NCBI RefSeq assembly: GCF_002029255.1
Contig: NZ_MZGT01000043.1
Location: 1 to 50,842 of the forward strand
Length of the DNA: 50,842 bases
DNA from: Clostridium chromiireducens
GTDB lineage: Bacteria > Bacillota > Clostridia > Clostridiales > Clostridiaceae
Direction of reading: 5' to 3'
The notes beneath the pieces were generated by a model. The model was not told the DNA's origin. It saw only the letters and a program-made list of their open reading frames with translations, and did not search any database. This document shows, piece after piece, positions 34,840 through 44,822 of this stretch (the stretch's first letter is position 1; the number at the start of each line of letters is the position of its first letter). A program made the position numbers and the translations under genes.

Positions 34840-34905
34840 AAGGATTTAATAATTTATGACGATGAAGTCACAAAAAATGATTTTTTGTGACTTCATTTTT
34901 TTATA
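34840..34905 (+). ncRNA. Candidate short RNA, promoter to terminator
   Basis: A transcript from the consensus promoter would begin near 34840 and end at the terminator with stem 34862-34877 / 34881-34896 (16 bp perfect, loop TGA) and T-tail to 34902. That leaves about 60-65 nt, of which some 20 nt form a single-stranded 5' end. No convincing ORF is contained. It could be a small regulatory RNA between lysC and glnA, or a regulated leader whose antiterminated form runs into glnA. Confidence 0.55.
34862..34902 (+). terminator. Strong intrinsic terminator
   Basis: ATGAAGTCACAAAAAA (34862-34877) pairs perfectly with 34881-34896, followed by T to 34902. The T-run is on the plus strand only. Confidence 0.92.
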
Positions 34906-35185
34906 TTATTGCAGTAATTTTTTATCTGTAAAATGTTAAATATATATTTAAAGATTACTTTGGTAATAATAAATTATGATTTTAACAATAATAATTATTG
35001 TAATATTAATCAAAAAAGAAACATAAAATACATATTGTAAAGAAAAAATGACAATAAATGTTTCTAAAACAATACGCGTTTGTAAAAAAATGCCACAACA
35101 CTTTAGATTATAAGTAATGTGGTATCATTTACTTTAAAATTTAAAGTTTCAATAGCGATAATATTTATTTTTTAAGAAAAATCAC

Positions 35186-35214
35186 TTGATTTATTAAAAA
35201 TAGTATTATATAAT
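35186..35214 (+). promoter_or_regulatory. glnA promoter
   Basis: TTGATT (35186-35191) and TATAAT (35209-35214) with a 17-bp spacer. The transcript would start about 35221, just ahead of the leader terminator. Confidence 0.8.
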
Positions 35215-35238
35215 TTCATTAGTAAATGAATTGAGCAA

Positions 35239-35285
35239 AGGCGTTCGATAGATGGTATACCTCTCTATTGTGCGCCTTTTTTTAA
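35239..35285 (+). terminator. Leader attenuator terminator of glnA
   Basis: AAAGGCG...CGCCTTTTTTT encloses CGATAGA/TCTATTG pairing around a TGGTATACCTC tip, ending in seven T some 25 nt before the glnA start. An intrinsic terminator between a promoter and its gene implies regulated antitermination, and an ANTAR-domain protein is encoded directly after glnA. Confidence 0.88.
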
Positions 35286-35308
35286 AAGAAAAAGGGGGGA
35301 ATTGTTAA

Positions 35309-36640
35309 ATGGCAAAGTACACAAAGGAAGATATTATTAATTTAGTAAAGGAAAATGGAGTTAAATTCATTAGACTACAATTTACTGATATCTTTGGAAC
35401 TTTAAAAAATGTAGCAATTACAGATAAGCAATTGGAAAAAGCACTAAATAATGAATGTATGTTTGATGGATCATCTATTGATGGTTTTGTAAGAATTGAA
35501 GAATCAGACATGAATTTAAGACCAAACTTAGATAGTTTTGTGATTTTCCCATGGAGACCACAACAAGGTAAGGTTGCAAGATTAATTTGTGACGTTTATA
35601 ACCCAGATGGAACGCCATTTGAAGGGGATCCAAGATATGTTCTAAAGAGAGCTATTAAGGATGCAGCTGAATTAGGATATACAATGAATGTTGGTCCAGA
35701 ATGTGAATTCTTCTTATTTGAAACTGACGAAAATGGTAATCCAACAACTAATACTCAAGACAAAGGTGGATATTTTGACTTAGCACCTACAGATTTAGGA
35801 GAAAATGCAAGAAGAGATATGACTTTAGCATTAGAGGATATGGGATTTGAGATTGAAGCTTCTCATCATGAAGTAGCTGAAGGTCAAAATGAAATAGATT
35901 TTAAATATGGTGATGCGTTAACTACAGCGGATAATATCATGACATTTAAGCTAGTTGTTAAATCAATAGCTCAAAGACATGGATTGCATGCATCATTTAT
36001 GCCTAAGCCGATTTTTGGAATAAACGGTTCGGGTATGCACGTAAATATGTCATTATATAAAGACGGAAAGAATGCTTTCGTTGATGAAAATGATAAGAAT
36101 GGATTAAGTGATGTAGCTTATAAATTTATTGCTGGATTATTGAAGCATGTTAAGGGCGTTGCTGCAGTAACTAATCCTTTAGTAAATTCATATAAGAGAC
36201 TAGTTCCAGGATATGAAGCACCAGTTTACTTAGCTTGGTCATGCAAAAATAGAACAGCATTAATTAGAGTGCCAGCAGCTAGAGGAGCAGGAACTAGAGT
36301 AGAATTAAGGTGTCCAGATCCAAGTGCTAATCCATACTTAGTATTATCAGTGTTGCTACAAGCTGGTTTAGATGGTATTAAGAATAACTTGACACCACCA
36401 GCAGAGGTTGAAGCAAACATTTTCGCAATGACTGAAGATGAAAGAAGAACTAATGGAATTGATAATCTACCAAATAACTTATATGAAGCAGTTCAATTTA
36501 TGAAAGATAGTGAATTAGCTAAAGTTGCATTAGGTGATCATGTATATGAAAATTATCTTTCAGGAAAAGCAGCTGAGTGGGATGATTATAGAACTAAAGT
36601 TCATGACTGGGAAATAGAAAACTATCTTAATAGATATTAA
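35309..36640 (+). CDS. glnA: Glutamine synthetase type I
   Basis: Makes glutamine from glutamate, ammonia and ATP; a dodecamer. 443 aa, typical of GSI-alpha enzymes of Firmicutes. Visible motifs: latch strand region [19 protein letters not shown] and [11 protein letters not shown] metal ligands, [10 protein letters not shown], the ATP-binding [24 protein letters not shown], and LPNNLYEAV. The adenylylation loop typical of beta enzymes is not evident, so control is likely feedback and transcript-level. ATG 35309 after AAGGGGGG. It heads the glnA-ANTAR-gltB-gltD cluster behind an attenuator. Confidence 0.97.
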   Translation: MAKYTKEDIINLVKENGVKFIRLQFTDIFGTLKNVAITDKQLEKALNNECMFDGSSIDGFVRIEESDMNLRPNLDSFVIFPWRPQQGKVARLICDVYNPDGTPFEGDPRYVLKRAIKDAAELGYTMNVGPECEFFLFETDENGNPTTNTQDKGGYFDLAPTDLGENARRDMTLALEDMGFEIEASHHEVAEGQNEIDFKYGDALTTADNIMTFKLVVKSIAQRHGLHASFMPKPIFGINGSGMHVNMSLYKDGKNAFVDENDKNGLSDVAYKFIAGLLKHVKGVAAVTNPLVNSYKRLVPGYEAPVYLAWSCKNRTALIRVPAARGAGTRVELRCPDPSANPYLVLSVLLQAGLDGIKNNLTPPAEVEANIFAMTEDERRTNGIDNLPNNLYEAVQFMKDSELAKVALGDHVYENYLSGKAAEWDDYRTKVHDWEIENYLNRY

Positions 36641-36680
36641 TCTGTAATACCAATTAATATTAATTAAGGTGGGGATTGCA

Positions 36681-37241
36681 ATGGCTCAAAATGGAAGAAT
36701 TATAATAGCATTAAGCAATATTGAGACTGCGACAAAATTGAAGAGTTTACTAGTGCAAGAGGGCTATGAAATATTAGCATTGTGTACTTCAGGAAATGAA
36801 TTGATTAGATTAGTTATGCAATATTCCCCAGACCTAGTCTTAGTTGGATATAAATTTAAAGATATGAGTTTATTAGATGTCTATGAAACTTTAGTAGACC
36901 AAACTAGTTTTTTAGCTATAGTAAATGAACCTTATAAATCATTTATAGAGGAAGATACTGATATATACTGTATTGGTACTAAAATCTCTAATGTGCTTTT
37001 GACTAATGCAATTGATTTGATCTTTCAAAGTAAAAAGAGAATTACAAAGTTAAGAGCGCAGGTTGAAAAATTAGAGCATACTTTAGAAGATAGAAAGCTT
37101 ATAGAAAAGGCTAAGGGGCAACTTATGTCAACTTCAGGACTTACTGAGAATGAAGCATTTAGATATATGCAGAAGATAAGTATGGATTCTGGGAAAAGAA
37201 TGAAAGATATTGCTAGCTTAATATTAAGTGAAGTAGAGTAA
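36681..37241 (+). CDS. nitR: ANTAR-domain antiterminator, NitR-like
   Basis: 186 aa. Residues about 5-115 are a degenerate receiver-like domain: the hydrophobic strands are there but the usual acidic pocket is incomplete. A coiled coil (115-130) leads to a C-terminal ANTAR RNA-binding domain (about 133-185) with RKLIEKAKGQLMS, TENEAFRYMQKISMDS and RMKDIASLIL. ANTAR proteins bind paired RNA stem-loops and prevent termination. I start at ATG 36681 after AAGGTGGGGA; the GTG at 36669 overlaps it. Its place between glnA and gltB, as for NitR of C. saccharobutylicum, suggests it antiterminates this cluster. How nitrogen status reaches it is not shown. Confidence 0.88.
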   Translation: MAQNGRIIIALSNIETATKLKSLLVQEGYEILALCTSGNELIRLVMQYSPDLVLVGYKFKDMSLLDVYETLVDQTSFLAIVNEPYKSFIEEDTDIYCIGTKISNVLLTNAIDLIFQSKKRITKLRAQVEKLEHTLEDRKLIEKAKGQLMSTSGLTENEAFRYMQKISMDSGKRMKDIASLILSEVE

Positions 37242-37260
37242 TTTATAATAAAGTAAATAT

Positions 37261-37375
37261 ACGAGTAATTATACCAAAAAAAGAGGTGTTTTTACTCGTA
37301 ATTTTGCTACGAATGGGTAAATTCCGATATATTAGGAAATAGACAAGTACCTAATCTTTAATTTGGATAAGGTAC
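37261..37375 (+). promoter_or_regulatory. Leader with alternative hairpins before gltB
   Basis: Hairpin 1: ACGAGTAA (37261-37268) with TTACTCGT (37292-37299). Then ATTAGG (37331-37336) can pair with CCTAAT (37350-37355), or GTACCT (37347-37352) can pair with AGGTAC (37370-37375); the two share bases and exclude each other. No T-run follows, so this could affect ANTAR binding, mRNA stability or translation rather than simple termination. Confidence 0.5.
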
Positions 37376-37411
37376 ATATCAATATATTATTATTTCAAGG
37401 GGGAATTTTAA

Positions 37412-40400
37412 ATGGAAAACAATAATCCGAATGCACAAGGGCTATATAATCCGTGTTTTGAACATGATGCTTGTGGAATTGGGACTATAGTAAACATTGA
37501 TGGCAAAAAATCACATGAAATTTTATCAGACTGTTTAACTATCTTAGAGAAGCTAGAACATAGAGGTGGTACAGGAGCTGATGAAAATACTGGAGATGGA
37601 GCTGGAATATTATTTAACATACCTCATAAATTCTTTGAAGAAGAATTAAAATCAAAGGGAATGGCACTTGAAAATGAGGGTGATTATGCAGTTGCTATGG
37701 TGTTCTTACCACAAGAAGAAAAGGCAAGAAAAGAAGCTATGCGCCTTTTTGAAGATATATCAAAAGAGGAAAATCTTGAACTGATTGGGTGGAGAGAAGT
37801 TCAAACTAATCCTTCAATACTTGGAAAAGCATCTTTAGAAGCTATGCCTGCTATAATGCAAGCTTTTGTAAAGAGACCTAATGGCATAAAACAAGGAAAA
37901 GAATTTGAAAGACATTTATATATAGTTAGAAGAAACATAGAAAAAAGAGCAGGATGGATAAGCAAATTCTTAAATGAAACTTTCTACATAGCATCTTTTT
38001 CATCTAAAACAATTGTGTACAAAGGAATGCTTTTATCTACACAATTAAGGGAGTTTTATAAAGACTTAGAGGATGAAAGAGTAGAAACATCTTTAGCGTT
38101 AGTTCATTCAAGATATAGTACTAACACATTCCCAAGCTGGGAAAGAGCACATCCAAATAGATTTATGATCCATAATGGTGAAATTAATACACTTCGTGGA
38201 AATGTAAATAAAGTTTATTCTAGAGAAACAAACGTAAAATCTAGAGTACTTGGTAAAGAGTTAAATAGAGTATTACCTATTATAAATAAAGAAGGATCAG
38301 ACTCTGCGATCTTTGACAATAATTTAGAATTCTTATATATGAATGGTATGGACTTAACTAGAGCAGTTATGATGGCAATTCCAGAACCATGGTATAAGAG
38401 CAAAACTATGAGCAAAGAAAAGAGAGCTTTTTATGAATATAATGCTACACTAATGGAACCATGGGATGGTCCAGCAGCTATCGTATTTACAGATGGTGAA
38501 AAAGTTGGTGCAGTTTTAGATAGAAATGGTTTAAGACCGTCAAGATATTATATAACTAAAGATAGAAGATTAATCCTTTCTTCAGAAGTTGGTGCTTTAG
38601 ATATACCAGCTGAAATTGTTGAAAAGAAAGATAGATTAATGCCAGGTAGAATGCTGCTTGTTGATACAGTTAAAAAAGAAGTTATAGATGATGAAGAATT
38701 AAAGCATTCTTATGCAACAGAGCATCCATATGAAGAATGGCTTAAAGAAAATTTAGTTACTTTAGATAAATTAAAAGATAGTAAAAAATTCAGAATTGAA
38801 TATGATAAGGAAACAAGAAAGAGATTAGAAAAAACTTTTGGATATACTTACGAAGAAGTTAAGACAACAATGCTTCCAATGGCTAAAACAGCAGCAGAAC
38901 CACTTGCAGCAATGGGTGTTGACGTTCCAGTAGCAGTATTATCTAAAGAAGCTCAGCCGCTATTTAATTACTTTAAGCAATTATTTGCGCAAGTAACTAA
39001 TCCTCCTATAGATGCAATCAGAGAAGAAATAGTTACAGCTTCTAATGTTTACATAGGACCAGAAGGTAATATATTGGAGGATAGACCAGGCAATTGTGAA
39101 TTGCTTAAGCTTGATTCTCCTATAATTAATGATGAAGAGTTTGCTAAAATAAAGTCACTTAATAGTGGAAACTTAAAATCAAAAGTTATTGATATAGTAT
39201 TTGATAAAGGTGGTTCCCTAGAAGTAGCATTAGATGAATTATTTGAAAAAGCACAAGATGCATATGAAAAAGGATATACTGTATTAATATTATCAGATAG
39301 AAATGTATGTGAAACTAAAGTTCCAATTCCATCATTACTTGCAGTATCAGCACTTCATCAATACTTAGTTAAAAAAGGAACAAGAACATCAGTTGGACTA
39401 GTTTTAGAAAGTGGAGAACCAAGAGAAGTTCATCATTTTGCAACTTTAATCGGATTTGGTGCATCTGCTGTAAATCCATATATGGCTTATGAAGCATTAA
39501 GAGGCTTAATTGAAGAAGGATTACTTGATGTAGATTATAATAAGGCTGTATATAATTACAATAAAGCAGTTACTAAAGGAATAATTAAAATACTTTCTAA
39601 GATGGGTATTTCTACAATTCAATCTTACCAAGGAGCTCAAATATTTGAAGCTATCGGTATTGGTACAGAAGTTATAGATAAATACTTCACTAATACTGTA
39701 AGTAGAATTGGTGGACTTGGATTAAAGGAAATGCAAAAGGAAGCAGAAATAAATCATACAAATGGATTTAGAGATAAAACTTATGCTGCTGATTTCACAT
39801 TAGACTCACCTGGATATGAAAAGCTTAGATCTGGTGAAGGAAATGAAGAAAAGCATTTATATAATCCATTAACTATTCATAGACTTCAAGAAGCAACAAG
39901 AACAGGTAACTATGAGTTATTTAAGGAATGTACTTCTTTAATTGATGCTGAAGACTCAGAAATAACATTAAGAGGTTTATTGGAGTTTAACTTGAATTCT
40001 AATTCAATTCCATTAGAAGAAGTTGAGTCAGTAGCAGAGATAGTTAAGAGATTTAAAACAGGAGCTATGTCTTATGGATCAATATCTAAGGAAGCTCATG
40101 AAGCATTAGCTATAGCTATGAACAGAATCGGTGGTAGATCAAACACTGGTGAAGGTGGAGAAGATCCAGATAGATGGATTGTTGATGAGAATGGAGATTC
40201 AAGAAGATCTTCAATTAAGCAAGTTGCATCTGGTAGATTTGGGGTAACTTCAGAGTATTTAGTAAACGCTGATGAACTTCAAATAAAATTAGCACAAGGA
40301 GCAAAACCAGGTGAAGGTGGACAATTACCAGGAACTAAGGTTTATCCATGGGTTGCTAAAACTAGACATTCAACTACAGGGGTTGGACTTATATCACCAC

Positions 40401-41989
40401 CACCACATCATGATATTTATTCAATAGAAGATTTAGCGCAATTAATTTACGATTTAAAAAATGCAAATACTGGTGCTAGAGTATCTGTTAAGTTAGTTTC
40501 AGAATGTGGAGTAGGTACTATTGCAGCTGGTGTTGCTAAGGGTGGAGCCGAAGTTATATTAATTTCCGGATATGATGGAGGAACTGGTGCATCACCAAAG
40601 AACTCTATCAAAAATGCAGGACTTCCTTGGGAACTTGGACTTGCAGAAACTCACCAAACTTTATTACTTAATGATTTAAGAGAAAGAGTTAGAGTTGAAG
40701 TTGACGGTAAGCTTATGAGCGGTCGTGACGTTGCTATAGCTGCACTTCTTGGAGCAGAAGAATTTGGATTTGCAACTGCACCACTTGTAGCGCTTGGTTG
40801 TGTTATGATGAGGGTTTGTAATCTAGATACTTGTCCAGTTGGAGTTGCAACTCAAAATGAAGAATTAAGAAAGAGATTTAAAGGAAAGCCAGAATATGTT
40901 GTTAACTTTATGTACTTCATAGCAGAAGAACTTAGAGAAATCATGGCTAAGCTAGGGTTTAGAAAACTTGATGAAATGATCGGTAGAGTAGATAGACTTA
41001 AACAAAAAGAAAATATTCATGGCTGGAAAGCTCAAAATATCGATTTAAGTTCGGTGCTATACACTCCTGATAAATATAAAGGTAAAGTAGTTAAATTTGA
41101 TGAAACTAAGAAATATGACTTTAAACTAAACAAAGTGTTAGATGAAAAGTTATTCTTAGATAAATGCAAAGAAGCTATAGATAGTGGTGAAAAGATAAGC
41201 ATAGAAGTTGACGTAACTAATACTGATAGAACACTTGGAACTATCTTAGGATCAGAGATAACTAAGGTACATGGTGGAAAAGGGCTTCCAGAAGATACAA
41301 TAAATATAAAATGTAATGGAGCCGCTGGTCAAAGTTTCGGTTCATTCATTCCAAAGGGATTAACTTTTGAAGTTGAAGGAGATGCTAATGACTACTTAGG
41401 CAAGGGATTATCAGGTGGTAAGATTATAGTTTATCCTCCAAAGAAATCAACATTTGTAGCTGAAGAAAATATCTTAATAGGAAATGTTGCTTTATACGGA
41501 GCAACTTCAGGAAAAGTATTTATAAATGGTATTGCAGGTGAAAGATTCTGCGTTAGAAATTCAGGAGCAACTGCTGTTGTTGAAGGTGTTGGAGCTCATG
41601 GATTAGAATACATGACTGGTGGTAAAGTTGTTGTTTTAGGTAAAACAGGAATTAACTTTGCAGCAGGTATGAGTGGAGGAATTGCTTACCTTTATGAAGA
41701 AGATCCAAACTTCAGAATAAATTTAAATGAAGAAATGGTTCTATTAGAGGAGTTAAGCTTAGAAGATGAAGAAGAATTAAGAAACTTAATTGAAGAACAT
41801 GTAAAAGTTACAGGCTCTCCTAAAGGAAATAAAATATTGTACAACTTTGAAACAGAAAAATCTAAATTCCATAAGATAATTCCTAAGGATTATAAGAGAG
41901 TAATAGAAACTGTTGAAAAGTATAAGAATCTTGGATGTAATGAGGACGAAGCATTAATTAAAACTTTCCAAGAAATTAAAGGAAATTAG
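37412..41989 (+). CDS. gltB: Glutamate synthase large subunit
   Basis: Transfers the amide of glutamine to 2-oxoglutarate. 1525 aa, full length. The N-terminal class II amidotransferase should begin at Cys21 (CGIGTIVN) after removal of a 20-residue propeptide; EHRGGTGAD and the [17 protein letters not shown] region follow. The central and FMN domains carry [20 protein letters not shown] and [12 protein letters not shown]. The 3Fe-4S cysteines lie in [17 protein letters not shown] and the Cys just before. The C-terminal GXGXG-type beta-helix is intact. ATG 37412 after AAGGGGG. The gltD gene follows 13 bp later. Confidence 0.97.
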   Translation: MENNNPNAQGLYNPCFEHDACGIGTIVNIDGKKSHEILSDCLTILEKLEHRGGTGADENTGDGAGILFNIPHKFFEEELKSKGMALENEGDYAVAMVFLPQEEKARKEAMRLFEDISKEENLELIGWREVQTNPSILGKASLEAMPAIMQAFVKRPNGIKQGKEFERHLYIVRRNIEKRAGWISKFLNETFYIASFSSKTIVYKGMLLSTQLREFYKDLEDERVETSLALVHSRYSTNTFPSWERAHPNRFMIHNGEINTLRGNVNKVYSRETNVKSRVLGKELNRVLPIINKEGSDSAIFDNNLEFLYMNGMDLTRAVMMAIPEPWYKSKTMSKEKRAFYEYNATLMEPWDGPAAIVFTDGEKVGAVLDRNGLRPSRYYITKDRRLILSSEVGALDIPAEIVEKKDRLMPGRMLLVDTVKKEVIDDEELKHSYATEHPYEEWLKENLVTLDKLKDSKKFRIEYDKETRKRLEKTFGYTYEEVKTTMLPMAKTAAEPLAAMGVDVPVAVLSKEAQPLFNYFKQLFAQVTNPPIDAIREEIVTASNVYIGPEGNILEDRPGNCELLKLDSPIINDEEFAKIKSLNSGNLKSKVIDIVFDKGGSLEVALDELFEKAQDAYEKGYTVLILSDRNVCETKVPIPSLLAVSALHQYLVKKGTRTSVGLVLESGEPREVHHFATLIGFGASAVNPYMAYEALRGLIEEGLLDVDYNKAVYNYNKAVTKGIIKILSKMGISTIQSYQGAQIFEAIGIGTEVIDKYFTNTVSRIGGLGLKEMQKEAEINHTNGFRDKTYAADFTLDSPGYEKLRSGEGNEEKHLYNPLTIHRLQEATRTGNYELFKECTSLIDAEDSEITLRGLLEFNLNSNSIPLEEVESVAEIVKRFKTGAMSYGSISKEAHEALAIAMNRIGGRSNTGEGGEDPDRWIVDENGDSRRSSIKQVASGRFGVTSEYLVNADELQIKLAQGAKPGEGGQLPGTKVYPWVAKTRHSTTGVGLISPPPHHDIYSIEDLAQLIYDLKNANTGARVSVKLVSECGVGTIAAGVAKGGAEVILISGYDGGTGASPKNSIKNAGLPWELGLAETHQTLLLNDLRERVRVEVDGKLMSGRDVAIAALLGAEEFGFATAPLVALGCVMMRVCNLDTCPVGVATQNEELRKRFKGKPEYVVNFMYFIAEELREIMAKLGFRKLDEMIGRVDRLKQKENIHGWKAQNIDLSSVLYTPDKYKGKVVKFDETKKYDFKLNKVLDEKLFLDKCKEAIDSGEKISIEVDVTNTDRTLGTILGSEITKVHGGKGLPEDTINIKCNGAAGQSFGSFIPKGLTFEVEGDANDYLGKGLSGGKIIVYPPKKSTFVAEENILIGNVALYGATSGKVFINGIAGERFCVRNSGATAVVEGVGAHGLEYMTGGKVVVLGKTGINFAAGMSGGIAYLYEEDPNFRINLNEEMVLLEELSLEDEEELRNLIEEHVKVTGSPKGNKILYNFETEKSKFHKIIPKDYKRVIETVEKYKNLGCNEDEALIKTFQEIKGN

Positions 41990-42002
41990 GAGGGTTAGAC
42001 AA

Positions 42003-43472
42003 ATGGGAAAACCAACGGGATTTTTAGAGTATGATAGAGAAGTAGGTAAAAATAGAGAACCTAAAGAAAGATTAAAAGACTATAAAGAATTTCATTTAAG
42101 TCTTCCAGCTGATAAGCAAAGCATTCAAGGTGCAAGATGTATGGATTGTGGAGTTCCGTTCTGTCAATCAGGAGTATTAATTTCTGGAATGGTATCAGGA
42201 TGTCCACTTCATAACTTAATTCCTGAATGGAATGATTTAGTATATAGAGGAAAATGGGATTTAGCTTATGAAAGATTAAATAAAACTAATCCATTCCCTG
42301 AATTTACAGGAAGAGTATGTCCAGCTCCATGTGAAGCTGGGTGTACAGCTGGATTAAATGGCCCTTCAGTTACTATAAAAGAAAACGAAAGAGCTATAAT
42401 TGATACTGCTTTTGAAAATGGAATAGTTAAAGCTAATCCTCCAGCTAAGAGAACTGGAAAAACTGTTGCTGTAATTGGATCAGGTCCAGCAGGACTTGCT
42501 ACAGCAGATACTTTAAACAAATGTGGTCATAAAGTTACTGTATTTGAAAGAAGTGACAGACCAGGTGGACTATTAATGTATGGTATTCCTAACATGAAGC
42601 TAGATAAAGAAGTTATCTTGAGAAGAGTACACATTATGGCAGAGGAAGGCGTTAAATTCGTAAATAATGCAGATATTGGTAACAATTATGATGCAAATGA
42701 AATTTTAGATGAATTTGATGCAGTAATCCTTGCTACAGGAGCATCTGAACCTAGAGATCTTCAAGCTAAAGGAAGAGACGAAGTTAAGGGAGTTCACTTT
42801 GCTGTAGATTTCTTAAAGGCTAATACTAAGAGTTTATTAGACTCAAATCACGCTGATAACAACTATATTTCTGCAAAGGATAAGAATGTAATTGTAATTG
42901 GTGGTGGAGATACAGGTACAGATTGTGTTGGAACTTCACTTAGACATGGATGTAAGTCATTAGTTCAATTTGAAATAATGGGTGAGCCCGCTCGCGAAAG
43001 AGCTGAAAACAATCCATGGCCAGAATGGCCTAAGGTTCTTAAGGTTGATTACGGACAAGAAGAATTTATAGATGTTTATGGCAAAGATCCAAGAGAGTAT
43101 TTAACTACAGTTACAGCTCTTAATGCTGATAAAGATGGAAATCTTGAAAGTGTTGACACTGTTAAAGTAGAATGGAAGAAGGACGAAAATGGAAGATTCG
43201 GTCCAGTTCCAGTTAAAGGCTCAGAAAAAACTTACCAGGCTGAATTAGTGTTACTTGCAATGGGATTCACAGGATCACAAAGTTACATTAAAGAAGCTTT
43301 TGGAGTAGAATCAGATGCAAGAACTAATATAAAAACTGGAGAAGACTTTAAGACTAATGTTCCTAAGGTATTTGCTACAGGGGATGCTAGACGTGGTCAG
43401 TCATTAGTTGTAACAGCTATTAATGAAGGAATTAGAGTTGGTATTACAGTTAATGAATTCTTAAGAAAATAA
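42003..43472 (+). CDS. gltD: Glutamate synthase small subunit
   Basis: Feeds electrons from NAD(P)H to GltB. 489 aa. N-terminal 4Fe-4S cysteines are seen in CMDCGVPFC, SGCPLHN and VCPAPCEAGC. The FAD site is VIGSGPAGLATADTL near residue 155 and the NAD(P) site VIVIGGGDTGTDC near residue 296, and a C-terminal FAD contact VFATGDARRGQSLV is present. ATG 42003 after AGGAGG. It ends the nitrogen cluster; the tandem hairpin repeats and a strong terminator follow. Confidence 0.97.
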   Translation: MGKPTGFLEYDREVGKNREPKERLKDYKEFHLSLPADKQSIQGARCMDCGVPFCQSGVLISGMVSGCPLHNLIPEWNDLVYRGKWDLAYERLNKTNPFPEFTGRVCPAPCEAGCTAGLNGPSVTIKENERAIIDTAFENGIVKANPPAKRTGKTVAVIGSGPAGLATADTLNKCGHKVTVFERSDRPGGLLMYGIPNMKLDKEVILRRVHIMAEEGVKFVNNADIGNNYDANEILDEFDAVILATGASEPRDLQAKGRDEVKGVHFAVDFLKANTKSLLDSNHADNNYISAKDKNVIVIGGGDTGTDCVGTSLRHGCKSLVQFEIMGEPARERAENNPWPEWPKVLKVDYGQEEFIDVYGKDPREYLTTVTALNADKDGNLESVDTVKVEWKKDENGRFGPVPVKGSEKTYQAELVLLAMGFTGSQSYIKEAFGVESDARTNIKTGEDFKTNVPKVFATGDARRGQSLVVTAINEGIRVGITVNEFLRK

Positions 43473-43478
43473 ACACCT

Positions 43479-43601
43479 ATAAAAAGAGTGGCTATGCCAC
43501 AATGCGGAACATTTCACAGATAAAAAGAGCAGCTATGCTGCAATACGGATCATTTCACAGATAAAAAGAGCAGCTATGCTGCATATAAGATTATTTCACA
43601 A
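43479..43601 (+). repeat. Three 41-bp tandem hairpin repeats after gltD
   Basis: Units begin at 43479, 43520 and 43561, each ATAAAAAGAG + 13-nt mini-hairpin + variable part + ATTTCACA. The hairpin is GTGGC-TAT-GCCAC in unit 1 and GCAGC-TAT-GCTGC in units 2 and 3, so both sides of the stem changed together. They lie between the gltD stop and its terminator, so they are transcribed into the 3' UTR. A REP-like mobile palindrome or an mRNA-stabilising 3' element would fit. Confidence 0.85.
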
Positions 43602-43602
43602 A

Positions 43603-43645
43603 AACAATACCTCTAGAAGATGTTCTAGAGGTATTGTTTTTTATT
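43603..43645 (+). terminator. Intrinsic terminator after gltD
   Basis: AACAATACCTCTAGAA (43603-43618) pairs perfectly over 16 bp with 43623-43638, then a T-run. It ends the glnA-gltD cluster. Confidence 0.93.
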
Positions 43646-43756
43646 TGCAACCAAATAAATAGCGACTATATTTAGGAAAGGGTAATAAAGTATTGTTTTG
43701 ATAAATAAATTAAATATGTAAAATATATTTATTTATGAAAGTGAGGTAAAAAGATA

Positions 43757-44686
43757 GTGAAAATTTTTAGAAATAATAAAAGCATAATAATATCTTTACT
43801 GAAAATAGGAATTTTATATTTAGTATCTACTACAACGTCAAATGCAGTTTCAGATATTTTTTTCAAAATCTATGATGTATTTATTCAAAAAATAAATCCT
43901 CAATTAGTAGTTGGTTCAGAGGAATATATAAAATATTTAGATGAACAATTATCTAACATGAATAGTTTTCCAGCAACTTCAATAATATTAATTGAATGTA
44001 TATGTTCAATACTTTGTGTTGTCATACTGTGGAGGATATATGAAAAAAGAAAACTCAGAGATATGGGGCTTACTAACATCTATGTCAGCTTTAATGATTT
44101 ATTATTTGGATTAATAATTGGGGCACTGTCTTTTACATTAGTAGCATTTACTTTACTATGTACTAAATCTGTAGAACTACAAAATAGTTTTAGTAAGCCA
44201 CACTTTTCATATGTATTAATTATTCAACTAATTGTTTTTATCTTTGTTGGAGTTAGTGAAGAACTTTTTTCAAGGGGATACTGCATAAATATTTTAAAGC
44301 AGCCTAAAAAATCTTGGGTTATTCCCATAGTGATATCATCCATAATCTTTGCATTATTACATTCTAATAATCCAGGAATAAGTACACTAGCTTATATTAA
44401 TTTATTTTTGTTCGCAGTTTTTATGGGAATTGTATGTATTAAGACTAAAAACTTATGGATGGCGATAGGATATCATATAACATGGAATTATTTTCAAGGC
44501 AATGTTTTTGGATTTTTAGTAAGTGGAATTGATACTACTCCCATATATAAAGTTAAAGTAATAAGTCCGAATATAATAAATGGTGGGGATTTTGGGCCGG
44601 AAGGTGGAATCATAGTTACAGTGTTACTCATAGTAAGTATATTAACAGCATACAAATTTTTACCAAGCAGGAAAGTGTCTTTATAG
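43757..44686 (+). CDS. CPBP-family intramembrane metalloprotease, paralogue 1
   Basis: 309 aa, about seven to eight transmembrane segments. The CPBP (Abi/CAAX protease) motifs are complete: E-E-x3-R (VSEELFSRGY, near residue 166), F-x3-H (FALLHSN) and the third motif YHITWNYFQG with His and Asn. Eukaryotic Rce1 cleaves prenylated CAAX proteins; bacterial members act in bacteriocin immunity, maturation or stress, with mostly unknown substrates. GTG 43757 with GTGAGGTAA 11 bp upstream. A closely related gene follows 136 bp later. No bacteriocin gene is seen nearby. Confidence 0.9.
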   Translation: MKIFRNNKSIIISLLKIGILYLVSTTTSNAVSDIFFKIYDVFIQKINPQLVVGSEEYIKYLDEQLSNMNSFPATSIILIECICSILCVVILWRIYEKRKLRDMGLTNIYVSFNDLLFGLIIGALSFTLVAFTLLCTKSVELQNSFSKPHFSYVLIIQLIVFIFVGVSEELFSRGYCINILKQPKKSWVIPIVISSIIFALLHSNNPGISTLAYINLFLFAVFMGIVCIKTKNLWMAIGYHITWNYFQGNVFGFLVSGIDTTPIYKVKVISPNIINGGDFGPEGGIIVTVLLIVSILTAYKFLPSRKVSL

Positions 44687-44822
44687 AAATTTAAAATTTA
44701 CATTAAGATAAATTTAAGTATATTTTAATATATTCGTATTGATTTCAAGCTATAATAAATTATACATCAAAATGTTTAAGAGTTTTATAAAAGAAGACTA
44801 ATAAGGGGGATTAGAGAAATTA

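Noticed and set aside
34840..34940. Small ORF from ATG near 34857 in the short-RNA region
   Set aside because: Its only candidate ribosome binding site is too far upstream and the frame runs through the terminator hairpin.
35221..35308. Classic ANTAR dual-hexaloop target in the glnA leader
   Set aside because: Only one clear stem (the terminator) fits in the leader; TTCATT/AATGAA near 35215 has a 4-nt loop and straddles the transcription start.
43479..43601. CRISPR array
   Set aside because: The units are contiguous 41-bp repeats without unique spacers of constant length, and no cas genes are present.
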